A stretch of 64,000 nucleotides of DNA from Glutamicibacter creatinolyticus (GCF_006094275.1 NZ_CP034412.1:2728001-2792000); one strand, 5' to 3'; positions 43,724-53,030 are shown, numbered from the stretch's first letter. Notes: a model not told the origin generated them from the sequence alone. Numbers and translations: made by a program.

Positions 43724-45025
43724 ATGGAACTATGGAATTCGTTAATCCAATCACTCGCCATTATTGGTTCAATCCTAGGGATATTTCTATTCGCAGCTGC
43801 CACCGTTAGAGTGGTAGATCAACTTAAAAAACGACCCCGTCGTGAATCCCTTGATCTCGAAGAACCCGACCAGCTTTACTCAAAATTAAACGTTTTATGG
43901 AATAATTCAAATCTCAGTTGTTTAACAATTATCGGTTATTCTGTTCAATCGATGCACGCCCCTTTGAGCGCTCTAATAATTCATGCGCTAAAGAACCGAA
44001 TACCAATCCAATTCTTGATGCTCGATCCAAACTCAGATTTTCTTAGGGACCGTGCAGCATCAGAGTCTACTCGAATGAATCTCACAGCGAACCAGTTCCT
44101 GAAACATAGCCGATTATCCATCAGAACAACTGCAGCGAGCATCATTGAAACGGTGCAGACTGTCGAATTTAATAATAACCTAAATGGGTCGAGTTGCTCA
44201 GTAAGAGCCTATTCCGCACCTCCGGTCTACCGAGCTATTCTATCAAATCTGGGCGGAGCCTGCTCCAGCTATCTCGAGGACTTAACTAAGCCATCACGAG
44301 ATTTTATGATGACAGATCCTACGAAAAAGAATATGAGTAATGACAGAGAACTCGAACGGGCACGTAATTGGGTAGACTACATCGTCAAACATCGATCCCG
44401 TCCATTTGAAACGGAGGTTATATTATTAGACGCACTTGAAATTTTATTAAACGATACTTCAAAGCATAAAAGCGTAACGAGAAAAGAAGCTCCTAATCTG
44501 ATTGAACAACATATTGATCGTCTAAATAGCAGTCAGGATTCTTCTGTCGAGAACGCGAGTACCCCAAGCGAAGCTCCTGAAAATCTTCGGTATAGTGACG
44601 TCGGGTTCTTCGAACCTCACTCTTCCGTCGATGCGAGCGCTAGAAAATTTCTGCGAGAGCTGCGAAACCGAGGATACAGAATTGCCCTTATTATTGATTC
44701 TGACAAGCTTATAGATGCCGTTCATTGTGATCTTCTGTCAATGGTTGATATCCATGCTTTCAGCGATGGTGGGGGTTTTCATAGAAACCGACGAGACATA
44801 TACACCGAATTGCTTCAGCGTCTAGGGGCGGAACCTCGACGCGCTGTTTATGTAGGAGATGGGTCACCCGAATCGTTTCAACTGGTCTCGAGTTTGGGCT
44901 TAAGAGCAATCAGAGCCGCGTGGCGCGGTCCGCTGCAAGACGTGGAAAGCATCGAAGAAGCATCCAGCTTTGGTCACGTCGCTCGACTTATTGATCCTCT
45001 CGCTGACTGGGGGAAAATCGAATGA
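43724..45025 (+). CDS. Membrane-anchored protein with PLD-like and degenerate HAD-like domains
   Basis: A 433-residue protein that I cannot place in a named family. Residues 5-31 form one membrane helix ('AIIGSILGIFLFAAATVRVV') followed by a basic segment. Residues about 60-180 look like the PLD-like sensor/effector domain seen in DUF5919-type proteins ('CLTIIGYSVQSM', 'NRIPIQFLMLDPNSDFLRDR'). Residues about 293-405 resemble the second half of a HAD fold ('HAFSDGGGFHRNRRDIYTEL', 'AVYVGDGSPESFQLVSSLGL'), but the usual N-terminal DxD is replaced by 'VGFFEPHSS', so catalysis is doubtful. The ATG at 43724 has GGGGAG 9 nt upstream. AT-rich codons set it apart from the host. It overlaps the epimerase by 4 bp. 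Confidence 0.65.
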   Translation: MELWNSLIQSLAIIGSILGIFLFAAATVRVVDQLKKRPRRESLDLEEPDQLYSKLNVLWNNSNLSCLTIIGYSVQSMHAPLSALIIHALKNRIPIQFLMLDPNSDFLRDRAASESTRMNLTANQFLKHSRLSIRTTAASIIETVQTVEFNNNLNGSSCSVRAYSAPPVYRAILSNLGGACSSYLEDLTKPSRDFMMTDPTKKNMSNDRELERARNWVDYIVKHRSRPFETEVILLDALEILLNDTSKHKSVTRKEAPNLIEQHIDRLNSSQDSSVENASTPSEAPENLRYSDVGFFEPHSSVDASARKFLRELRNRGYRIALIIDSDKLIDAVHCDLLSMVDIHAFSDGGGFHRNRRDIYTELLQRLGAEPRRAVYVGDGSPESFQLVSSLGLRAIRAAWRGPLQDVESIEEASSFGHVARLIDPLADWGKIE

Positions 45026-45927
45026 CCCCTCAAGGAACTACCCTCGTCACGGGTGCCTCTGGGTTCTTAGGTTCGCGAGTTGTACGGCGACTAATAGACT
45101 GCAACATAAAAGTTGTGGGTGTTGATAACAAACCTTCTCCTGATGCTAGCTTTCCTTTTTTTGAATGCGATATTTCTAATAAGCAACAGGTGCACACAAG
45201 ACTCTCACATATTAGTGCCGATGTTCTAATTCACTTAGCGGCAATTCATTTTATTCCTGAGTGTGAAGCCAATCCACAGCTTACTTATGAAACTAACGTA
45301 ATTGGAACGCGAAATATGCTCGAGTATTCGGCCAGGACCGGAGTCAGTACATTTACCTTTGCTTCCTCAGCCGACGTCTACCAACCGAGCGTCTTCGAAC
45401 ACACAGAAGACGACGCTCTTTCAAGTCCGAGTGTTTACGGTCGAAGCAAAATCGCTGCAGAAGCTCTAGTTCGCGAATGGCATCGTCTTCAGCCTGGAAG
45501 AACCGCAAATATCCTGCGGCTATTTAATCTCGTAGGGCGAGACGATCCAGTTGATCATCTAATTCCTTCTCTTGTGAAGAAAATGTATAATACGCAGAAT
45601 ATATATGTAGGAAACTTCTCTTCCCAACGGGACTACGTTCTAGTTGACGATGTCGCCGATCTGATGTTGCGAACTACTACAGACGGAGAAATTAGAATTC
45701 TCAACGTTGGAAATGGCGTCGGATACTCCGGATTTGAAGTGTTTAACGAAGTATCAAATCAGATAGGCGGTCCTCATTTTGCTGTAGTAAGCGCAGAACT
45801 GACTCGCAGCATGGATCGTCCCCGTCTCGTAGCGAATCGTGGAAGACTCGACTTATATGATTCGGCGTTTCCACGCAGAAATCTATCGGAAATGTTGTCA
45901 CTTGTTCTGAACGATGGCTTATCCTGA
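45022..45927 (+). CDS. NAD-dependent epimerase/dehydratase (NDP-sugar type)
   Basis: A 301-residue extended SDR. The dinucleotide motif is 'TLVTGASGFLGSRVVRRLID', with 'ADVLIHLAAIHFIPECEANP', 'NVIGTRNMLEYSARTGVSTF', catalytic Ser in 'FASSADVYQPS' and YxxxK 'YGRSK', then 'ILRLFNLVGRDDPVDHLIPS' and 'QRDYVLVDDVADLMLRTT'. This is the layout of GalE-like NDP-sugar epimerases. All catalytic residues are present. It is translationally coupled (ATGA) to the membrane PLD/HAD-like protein and shares its AT-rich codon use, so the two form one module. No glycosyltransferase is near. Confidence 0.85.
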   Translation: MTPQGTTLVTGASGFLGSRVVRRLIDCNIKVVGVDNKPSPDASFPFFECDISNKQQVHTRLSHISADVLIHLAAIHFIPECEANPQLTYETNVIGTRNMLEYSARTGVSTFTFASSADVYQPSVFEHTEDDALSSPSVYGRSKIAAEALVREWHRLQPGRTANILRLFNLVGRDDPVDHLIPSLVKKMYNTQNIYVGNFSSQRDYVLVDDVADLMLRTTTDGEIRILNVGNGVGYSGFEVFNEVSNQIGGPHFAVVSAELTRSMDRPRLVANRGRLDLYDSAFPRRNLSEMLSLVLNDGLS

Positions 45928-46676
45928 GCATGTAGTGTAAAGCTGTGCACTCCGTCCACAACTCGCTCAATTAATTTGAATTTTCCACAGACCCACTCGG
46001 GTTAGTTTCGTAGAAGACAGTGAACGGTTTCCGAATCGCGTATATTGTTGCCCATTGTGTTGCAGACAGGAGACATTCCTGCTGCAAGCGTCTGGTCGCG
46101 ACCACAACGGCACTGGAGTCAGCGCTATTTATGGACGTGCTCGAGAGACACTAGACTTGATCCAGCAGTAGCGTCACGTCCGCCGGACCTCTTGAACCGG
46201 TAGGCCCTGCAGCTCTCACGAGACCGCAAGGGCTCCCCGACAGTCGTGGATTCAGGCACCAGCTGCAGTGACCCCGGTGCCACCAACAACCCTAAAAACA
46301 GAAAGCTACTGCCCCCAGAGAGACTAGAGATCAACATCCATCCCTCATCAGATGAAACCGTTAGGCTCGTAGAGGCACAGTGGCTTTCACGAAAATAGAA
46401 CGTGGCCCGCTATTCAGCCTTGTAGAGCTTGCTCACTTTTCTGTTTCCGTCGTGCCCCATCTACAAATTGGAAGCTTTTGACTCGTTCTCTCTGCTCGCT
46501 TGCAGTCGGCCTAATACCCAAGTGGGCATGAAGACACGCCCACTGTCGATAGTGCAAAGCATGACGCTGAAAATCACCAAAGCGGTTCCATCCGGATGAA
46601 TAACTGTGCGGTCGCAACTAACCGTCTATGCCTCCAGGATTACACTAGCCCAGTTGTTTCATCGTTTGCCTGAAGG
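45928..46676. other. Gene-poor stretch in the island, probably decayed DNA
   Basis: About 750 bp without a supported gene. Two short minus-strand frames are visible. One, 46414-46617, reads like a fragment of a real protein ('FGDFQRHALHYRQWACLHAH', 'RERVKSFQFVDGARRKQKSE') but has no ribosome-binding site and no recognisable family. Frames on the plus strand are broken by many stops. This looks like debris between the epimerase gene and the IS1380-type remnant. Confidence 0.4.
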
Positions 46677-46709
46677 CCGCTGACCCCGGGATTCGTAGTG
46701 GGTCAGCGG
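46677..46709 (+). terminator. Hairpin at the edge of the IS1380-type remnant
   Basis: Arms CCGCTGACCC and GGGTCAGCGG (10 bp, perfect) with a 13-nt loop, followed by TCTTTTCC. It lies just past the remnant transposase and may be the structured end of that element as well as a terminator for rightward transcription. Confidence 0.5.
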
Positions 46710-47547
46710 TCTTTTCCTGTTCCGGGCAGGCCAAGACTGGCTTTGAGGCGCCAGCCTTCGGGCGTCAATTGGAGCCCCAACGAATCAAGGTGGTTCAGGA
46801 ATTCCCTGGAGGCGCCGGCACTATCGGTACGAACCAGCAGCTTCTCACCAATCAACATGCCTTCTGGATCGTAGAAGTCATCGGGCAGCACCTCCAGGGC
46901 CTGGGAGAGCGCCTCGATATGATCCTTCGCGCTGTTCGCTCCCTTGTTGCCCGGGCGCAGCAGCACCGCGAGGATTTCCCCGGTCCCTGGCCCTGCCCGT
47001 AATCGGCGGTCGCGATCATTGGTGCGAACCCGTAGCCGCCCTTGTAGGTGCCGGCAGCGCCCTGTTTGTCCGAATGCGCCTGCACCAAGGTGGCGTCAAT
47101 GTCCAGGATCAGGGGGTTGGTACGGGTGGCGCGCTTCGCGGGGTTCCGGTCTCCGGTAGCGGGCCAGAGCCTGGAGCGCAGGGTTTTGCTCATGCTCTGA
47201 TACCCGTGGGTGAAGGCTTCGGGCATGTGTTTGATCCGTCCCATGAACCGGGACACGGTCGCTTCCGAAGCGATGGGGCCGAAGACGCCGGGGCTGGTGC
47301 GCAACAAGTCAACGCCGCAGGCCTGCTCACCGCCTGCGGCGAGCATCATGGCCAGGTCCGCGATGATTTTCCCCGGCCGATGACTCGCCGTTTTGGGAAC
47401 GAACTGGGAGAACCGGTCCTCGCACAAGGCCCTTAAATCCACGGCGTTCAGCAGGCCACCCAGGGCGCTGAGCCCGGCGTGGGAGATCAGGTGCTGACCG
47501 GTGAGTTCGCTGCGCGGCGCGGGGTAGGTCAGGGTAGGATGGTGCAT
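46703..47547 (-). pseudogene. IS1380-family transposase remnant, frameshifted and truncated
   Basis: The N-terminal part in one frame reads 'HLISHAGLSALGGLLNAVDL', 'SEATVSRFMGRIKHMPEAFT' and 'LILDIDATLVQAHSDKQGAA', typical of IS1380 transposases. At about 46985 one base is missing after GQG, and the sequence continues in another frame as 'VLLRPGNKGANSAKDHIEAL' and 'LLVRTDSAGASREFLNHLDS'. After 'LGLQ' the catalytic C-terminal half (about 200 residues) is missing and sequence resembling the 3' end of the element follows directly. Not functional. Confidence 0.85.
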
Positions 47548-47562
47548 CGATCCTTTTATGTC

Positions 47563-48604
47563 TCATGTCAAGGCAAAGTTCCTCTCCAGCCATCGGAAGA
47601 TGCTGCGTGCGAGATACCGTTTCAGAACACGTTTGATCTCCCGATAGCTTAATCCTTCGGCTGTTCGCCGTTCGGCATACTCCTTGGTCGTTTGATCGTG
47701 GATCATGCGGTTCCTGATCACTACGTCCAACGCCATGTTGAGCTGGCGATCACCGTGGCGGTTCAGCCGATGCCGGGTGACGTTCCCCGATGAGGCCTGC
47801 AGAGGAGCCGCGCCCGCCAGCGATGCGAACGCGGCTTCCGAACGGAATCGGCCATGGTGTGAATAGGACACCAGGATGATTCCCGTGGTGACGGGTCCCA
47901 AACCGGGCTGGTCCTGAAATCCAGGAGCTATCTGCTCGCTGAGCTCAGCCAACTGTGTCTTGTTGCTCTTCAACCGCGCTGCAGCACTGAGGATGTCGTT
48001 GGCTAATTCTGTGGCCTCCTGTCGGGCGATGCGTTGCTCAAGTCCATCGCTGCGGCGGCTTCGCCAGGAACTAATGTCCGCGATTTGCTGGTCGGTCAAG
48101 GCCCGACGTGTGTCCAGCCCAAGATCGGTCTGACGGACCAAGGCGTTCAGTGCGTTGCGGTTGGCCGTGCACTGCTGTTCGATCCGCCGACGGCGGGTCA
48201 GCAAGAGGTTCATTGCTGCCCTAATCCCGTCGGCACGCGGCTGTGACAACAGGTCAATGCCGGTGCCGAGGATGCTCATCGCTGCCGCGGTTGCATCGAT
48301 TTCGTCGGTCTTCCCGACGCCTGCGCGGGCTTGCCTGCGTGGTGGCTTTACTTCAGCAACGGTGATGCCGGCATCAGTGAGCTCACGGCAAATCGACGTT
48401 CCATAGGATCTACTGCCTTCCACGGCGGCAATGACTTCGTTGGTGGTGTTCCGTCGAATCCAGGCGATGGCCCGGCCCCGATACCGGGAAGGCTTCGCAT
48501 CCCGTGCGGCCGCCAGTTCTGGTGTCGATAATCGCATAGGTGTGGGTGCGGGCGTGGGTGTCGATTCCGATGACGTAGTCGTATTTTTCTGCCACGATGG
48601 TCAT
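47563..48604 (-). pseudogene. IS110-family transposase, frameshifted
   Basis: The start lies in one frame (ATG 48604, 'MTIVAEKYDYVIGIDTHART'), carrying the first catalytic Asp of the RuvC-like DEDD domain. Near 48490 the coding sense passes to another frame that continues to 47563 with 'RAIAWIRRNTTNEVIAAVEG', 'KTDEIDATAAAMSILGTGID' and the transposase_20 domain 'PGLGPVTTGIILVSYS', 'FASLAGAAPLQASSGNVTRH'. No single frame covers both halves, so it is probably inactive. It lies 15 bp upstream of the IS1380-type remnant's start, replacing that element's own end. Confidence 0.83.
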
Positions 48605-49202
48605 GACGGTGGTCCTCCATTCCGGTTGATGGCCGTTGTTGCGGCATCGGTCTGGGAAGGAGTCTTGTCAGGCAGTTCTTTAATGAGGCACGCCTCTTGT
48701 GCAGGAGGCGGCCAGCCTTTTATCAAGCCATGGCAAGGGGCCAGGCCGATGCCAGCCTGTCACATCGGACAAATCGATGCCACGGCACAAGGGGGCATAC
48801 CCCTTTGGCCAGAAAAGGTGTGAGTCACGGTGTGTCAGGTTGGCATCGATCTTGCCAGCGGGTAACCAGACCTGCCAAGACCATTAAAGAAAAGGTGATC
48901 CTTGATGTTGAGATTTTAGAGCTTAGACACTCCTATTTTCCCAAGTCCGGATCACTTTTTCGTCTTAATGACGCTTAATGACACTCCCGCGATGAAACCA
49001 CCGGGCTAAATGCATCGTTGGGAGACTTACCCATCTGTGACCCACTTCCCGCGTAAGAGTGGCACCGAAACGTGGTGGCTCTGCAGCAAGGTGCTCGATG
49101 ATACTAAAAGTGCTTCGCCCAAACACGGATACCCCGAGCTATGCTGCGACGCAACCCGGTACGATGTCAACAGACACGTTCGAAAGCGCTAGTTGGGGAA
49201 TC
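48605..49202. other. Non-coding stretch between IS110 remnant and OLD-like gene
   Basis: About 600 bp. The left part is probably the end of the IS110 element. At 48891-48959 lies a 69-bp segment with 11-bp terminal inverted repeats (AAAGGTGATCC / GGATCACTTTT, 10 of 11). It is followed by a short direct repeat of TTAATGAC. The right 200 bp should hold the promoter of the ATPase gene, but I see no clear -35/-10 pair. No gene is supported. Confidence 0.4.
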
Positions 49203-51131
49203 ATGACGACAATTCGAGACAAATCAGAAAAGCAACCTGAGGCTCTCCACGGGAAATCTTCGGAGGGCATCGGCCTGGATGATGTGGTTTGGGAGCTGGA
49301 GAACTTGAGCTTCGATGCGACGCGCAGAGCGGACGAGAGAGTCATCCTTGTAGAGGAAAAAGCGAAGCTCTTGAAACCGATTCACGAGGTTTCTTTGACC
49401 CGTTTCAAGCAGCATTCCGATCTCCGACTAAATCTCAAGTCCAACCTTTCACTGATGGCGGGGAGTAACAATTCTGGGAAATCTTCCATTCTCCAAGCGT
49501 TGGCAGTCTGGGAATTCTGTCGGCTTTCCACGACTATGGAACGCGGCGGGCGATCCGGACTCTATCCCAACCGGGTGGGAGTGCAGGGGTTCGGGATTAG
49601 CGAAGACGAGTTTTCGCCAATCAATATTCCTTCACTTAAACACATGTGGACGAACCTGAAACCCGGTCAAAAAAATCCTGGTGAAGACGGCTACACTCTC
49701 AAAATTGGCATCGAATGGACAACTGGCATAGGTCAAAAGCATCTTACATTCGGCCTTTCTTTAGCGAATGATCGACTTTTCATTAGGGTCGACAAATCAA
49801 ATCTTGGAGCGGGAGATGCAATCCCTCGAATTGCTTATCTTCCACCTTTTGCCGGAATCACAGCGCACGAGCAGAGAGTGAGTGGGGCGCTAAGACGTCG
49901 TCGCATTGGCGAAGGACTGGCGGGCGCTGTACTTAGAAACCTATTACTCGAGATGCAACAAGAAAATGTCAGGAAAAGGACAGCGCTTCGCAATTCAGTT
50001 AATAACGGGAAGAGGTCTAAAATCCGAGACAAAGATCTCGAAGACCTCCGCCAATCCGATCCATGGGAATTATTACAGCAAACGCTCCGCGAAGTTTTTG
50101 GAGCCGAACTATCTGTCAGTGAGTTCCGAGAAGAGTATCATTCGTACATTCAGGTGCAGGTGATAAAGGGGACTTTGTCCGGACATAAACTCACGCCACA
50201 TAGAAATTTCACGAAACGCGACCTCATGGTCGAAGGTAGCGGATTCCTCCAATGGCTCAGTGTCTTTGCTTTAGCTACTAGCCCAGAAGTGGACGTCCTA
50301 CTCTTGGATGAGCCGGATGCCCATCTTCATCCACAACTGCAAAAAGAACTTCTTGATCGGCTGGAAAATTTAACAGAAAGTTCAAAAAAACAGGTATTTG
50401 TAGCAACGCACTCCAGCGAAATACTTAAACATTCAGAGCCCGGTCAGATTTTGGAATTTCGTGAGAATGGTCCTCCTCGATATCTTACTGCAGATCATCA
50501 AAAAATCGGATTATTGGAAGGTATCGGCGCACATTACGCTCCTCGCATAGATAAGATTCGCCGGACGAGAAAAGTGTTTTTCCACGAAGGCACAACGGAC
50601 ATTGAGGTTTTGCGTAAAGTAGGTGAGATTCTGAACAAACCCCTCTCGAATGATTGGGTAGCATGGAAAACAGAACGAAGTCATAAAGACCGAAAGATGC
50701 TATGGATGTCCCTGGAAAAAGAAATTTCGGGGCTTATAGCTGTCAGTTTACGAGATCGGGACGAAGAAGAAGTCAATACGGTAGACCACGAACTTCGGGA
50801 TAAGTCCATAAAGATGACCGAGGGATTTGACATGCGTAAATGGCGCCGCCGTCACCTGGAATCTTACCTGATCGTTCCAAGAGCTCTATCTGCCGCTGCT
50901 AAGATGCCGGTGGACGATGTTGTTCAGTATCTGAGCAATCAGCACGCTCTTGTAATCCCGAGTGATTACTATCAAAGTAATTGTCCTGGAACCTTGTTGG
51001 AAATCCGCGGTAAGACGATCTTAGAAGGGTTACAACTGACAGCCGGAGAAGTAGTCCAACACTTGGAACCTCATGAAGTCTGTGAGGACCTCAGAATTAT
51101 GGTCGATCTTCTATCCGCCAGTACAGAATAA
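49203..51131 (+). CDS. OLD-like AAA ATPase with TOPRIM/DUF4435-type C-terminus
   Basis: A 642-residue protein of the overcoming-lysogenization-defect type. Walker A is GSNNSGKSS at residues 88-96, the ABC-like signature 'MVEGSGFLQWL' near 342, Walker B 'VDVLLLDEPDAHLHP' near 363-377, and the switch histidine in 'VFVATHSSEILKH'. The C-terminal part from residue 457 has 'KVFFHEGTTDIEVL' (acidic E), 'AVSLRDRDEEE' (DxD) and 'KWRRRHLESYLIVP', as in TOPRIM nucleases and DUF4435. Such proteins act in anti-phage defence (OLD, Gabija, PARIS). The start at 49203 has GGGGA close by; ATG 49164 is possible. AT-richer than the host; followed by an ISL3 remnant after 7 bp. Confidence 0.8.
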   Translation: MTTIRDKSEKQPEALHGKSSEGIGLDDVVWELENLSFDATRRADERVILVEEKAKLLKPIHEVSLTRFKQHSDLRLNLKSNLSLMAGSNNSGKSSILQALAVWEFCRLSTTMERGGRSGLYPNRVGVQGFGISEDEFSPINIPSLKHMWTNLKPGQKNPGEDGYTLKIGIEWTTGIGQKHLTFGLSLANDRLFIRVDKSNLGAGDAIPRIAYLPPFAGITAHEQRVSGALRRRRIGEGLAGAVLRNLLLEMQQENVRKRTALRNSVNNGKRSKIRDKDLEDLRQSDPWELLQQTLREVFGAELSVSEFREEYHSYIQVQVIKGTLSGHKLTPHRNFTKRDLMVEGSGFLQWLSVFALATSPEVDVLLLDEPDAHLHPQLQKELLDRLENLTESSKKQVFVATHSSEILKHSEPGQILEFRENGPPRYLTADHQKIGLLEGIGAHYAPRIDKIRRTRKVFFHEGTTDIEVLRKVGEILNKPLSNDWVAWKTERSHKDRKMLWMSLEKEISGLIAVSLRDRDEEEVNTVDHELRDKSIKMTEGFDMRKWRRRHLESYLIVPRALSAAAKMPVDDVVQYLSNQHALVIPSDYYQSNCPGTLLEIRGKTILEGLQLTAGEVVQHLEPHEVCEDLRIMVDLLSASTE

Positions 51132-51138
51132 GCAAAAG

Positions 51139-52583
51139 GGCCCTTCGCAATCGATGGTGTAGGGCAGCACTGCCGCTGATCTGATTTTGGGGCGTGTCGT
51201 AGGGCGGTAAAAAGTCGAAGTCTTCACGAGAATGGAAGTTCCTACACAGACCGTTCACGAAAGACCTCGACGTTGCCCTATACTACCTTCACCGCCCCGG
51301 ACCTGGCCACGTTCTGCCGCTTGGACGAGCTGGGCCTGACAGGTTGCGGTCAGCGCTTGTTGCCTGAACGCGCCGAGATCCTGTGCAAGGTCACCGAAGC
51401 GGATCTACGGCGCCGCAACTGCTGCCAGCCAGGAACGCCTCGTGACCGTGGTGCGCCGGCTGGCGCGTGAGCCAGTCAGCTGGCGTCCGACCACACTGCT
51501 GATCCGGGGTGCGCCGGTACCGGTGCGCTGACTGCGGTACCGTGTGGCGTCAGGACACCAATAAGACCGCCGAAACCTCGAGCGAAGATTTCTCGTGGCG
51601 GGCTGGGCTGGGCGCTAGCCGAGATCGTGTGCCAGCACCCGTCCATGGCCCAGGTTGCTGAGGGGCTGGGCGTGGCCTGGAATCCCGCTAACGACGCGGT
51701 CTTGGCTTAGGAGCAACGAGTGCTGATCAACAAGCCTGAACGCTTCGGCGCGGTAAAGTGATCGGGGTGGATGAGCACGTATGACGACATACTCGCAATG
51801 GAGGCAAGTACCTCACCGTGATCATTGACTTGACCCCGGTCGCCGCTGGCCCCGGCCGGACCCGTTGCTGGACATGGTCGAAGACCGCTCCGAGGCCGTG
51901 TTCAAGTCCTCGCTCGCGAACCGGCCCCAAAAATGGCGGGACGAGATTGAAGTGATGGCCATGGACGGGTTAAGTGGCTCCAAAACCGCAGCTGCCGAAG
52001 AGCTGCCCGACCCGGTAGAAATAATGGACCCTATACATATAGTGCGGCTTGCCGCCGAAGCGTTGGCTAAGTGCCGCCAGCAGGTGCAGCAGGAGACCTG
52101 TGGACACCGCGGCCGCAAGGGTGCTCCGCTCTATTCGGCACGTCGGACGCCGTTGACCGGGGATGGTCTACTCACGCAGATACAAATTGAACGCCTTGAT
52201 TCCTTATACGTTGTTCAGCAGCACGAACCGGTGCAACTTACCTGAAACATTTATCAGCGCATCATGGACGCGTACCGGCGAAAGGAGAAAAACATCGGCA
52301 AGTGGCCGCTGGAGCAGGCCATCGAGCTGATCAAAGCAAAAATTCCTACAGGGCTACCGAATTGGCATCCCTGGGCCACACCCTGAAACGCCGGTCGGGG
52401 GCCATTCTGGCTTACTTCGATCGGGAAGGCACCTCGAACGGCACCACCGAAGCGATCAACGGCAGGTTGGACTACCTGCGCTACAGCGCTCTGGGGTTCC
52501 GGGACCTGGGGAATTATATTGCCCACTCGCTCTTGGAATCCGGCGGGTTCAGACCCGTTTTACACCATGGATTGTGAAGAGCC
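51139..52583 (+). mobile_element. ISL3-family insertion sequence, decayed copy
   Basis: A 1445-bp relic of the same ISL3 type as at 42181-43626, in the opposite orientation. The left end is GGCCCTTCGCAATCGATGGT, and the right end closes with TTGTGAAGAGCC. Its flanks AGCAAAAG (51131-51138) and AGCAAAGG (52584-52591) match at 7 of 8 positions, an aged target duplication. It landed directly behind the OLD-like gene; the stop codon's last base is the first base of the duplication. Confidence 0.88.
51273..52577 (+). pseudogene. ISL3-family transposase, multiply frameshifted
   Basis: Fragments align in order with the intact transposase: 'TTFTAPDLATFCRLDELGL' at the start, 'MVEDRSEAVFKSSLANRPQK' in the middle and 'HTLKRRSGAILAYFDREGTS' plus 'TTEAINGRLDYLRYSALGFR' at the end. 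Frame changes occur near 51430, 51760, 51860 and 52350, with in-frame stops between. The start codon ATG has been lost. The decay contrasts with the clean copy at 42187-43494. Confidence 0.88.
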
Positions 52584-52884
52584 AGCAAAGGTTGGGATTT
52601 ATGGTCTTTATTCTTGAGTATCTGACTGAGCGCGTAATGGCTTGTCGTCTACCTTTCCAAACCGTTGCGCCCTTGGCGTAATGGTTATTTGGATTGATCG
52701 TTGATCAACTGCTCCCCAAACGAAATAGCTTCAACTCCTGGTGCAAAACGAAAATATCTCGGCGAATAGAACAACAAGGACAACCCAGCCACATCTTTGG
52801 TGATTCCGCCCGCGATGTGCCTCGTAAAAAAATTGGATGTGAGAAGAAGTGTTATCAACATATCTCTGATATTTCATCGATGGC
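52584..52884. other. AT-rich right margin of the accessory island
   Basis: About 300 bp with island-like low GC and no supported gene. The short open frames have no ribosome-binding site. Composition changes to host-like high GC at about 52885. No attachment-site repeat shared with the left margin was seen. Confidence 0.4.
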
Positions 52885-52959
52885 TATGTGGGAGTGCTGC
52901 TGCTGGTGCTGATGCTCGTGAAGACCGGCACCCGCCTGGTACGCCGCGAGAAGCTCTAG
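52885..52959 (+). pseudogene. 3' remnant of a host membrane-protein gene
   Basis: A frame with strict G/C third positions reads 'VGVLLLVLMLVKTGTRLVRR' followed by EKL and TAG at 52957-52959. This is one membrane helix and a basic cytoplasmic tail, the typical C-terminus of a transporter. It has no start or upstream part: just before it the frame meets a stop (52867-52869) in AT-rich DNA. It is converging on the decarboxylase gene. Together with the start-like fragment at 41582 it may be the other end of a gene split by the island. Confidence 0.45.
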
Positions 52960-53030
52960 ACCTGGCCTGGGAAGTCCACCGGTCCTGCACCCCCGCGGCC
53001 CCGGCCGGTGGGGGTGCCGTCTCATCCGGC

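Noticed and set aside
46125-46617. Two short minus-strand genes
   Set aside because: Neither has a ribosome-binding site or a recognisable family. One may be a protein fragment, and both are described only as debris.
49010-49192. A 60-codon gene upstream of the OLD-like ATPase
   Set aside because: No ribosome-binding site, no family-like sequence, and it lies where the ATPase promoter should be.
42181-52583. Composite transposon bounded by the two ISL3 copies
   Set aside because: Each copy has its own, different 8-bp target duplication, and the AT-rich island extends beyond both copies, so they inserted separately into existing island DNA.
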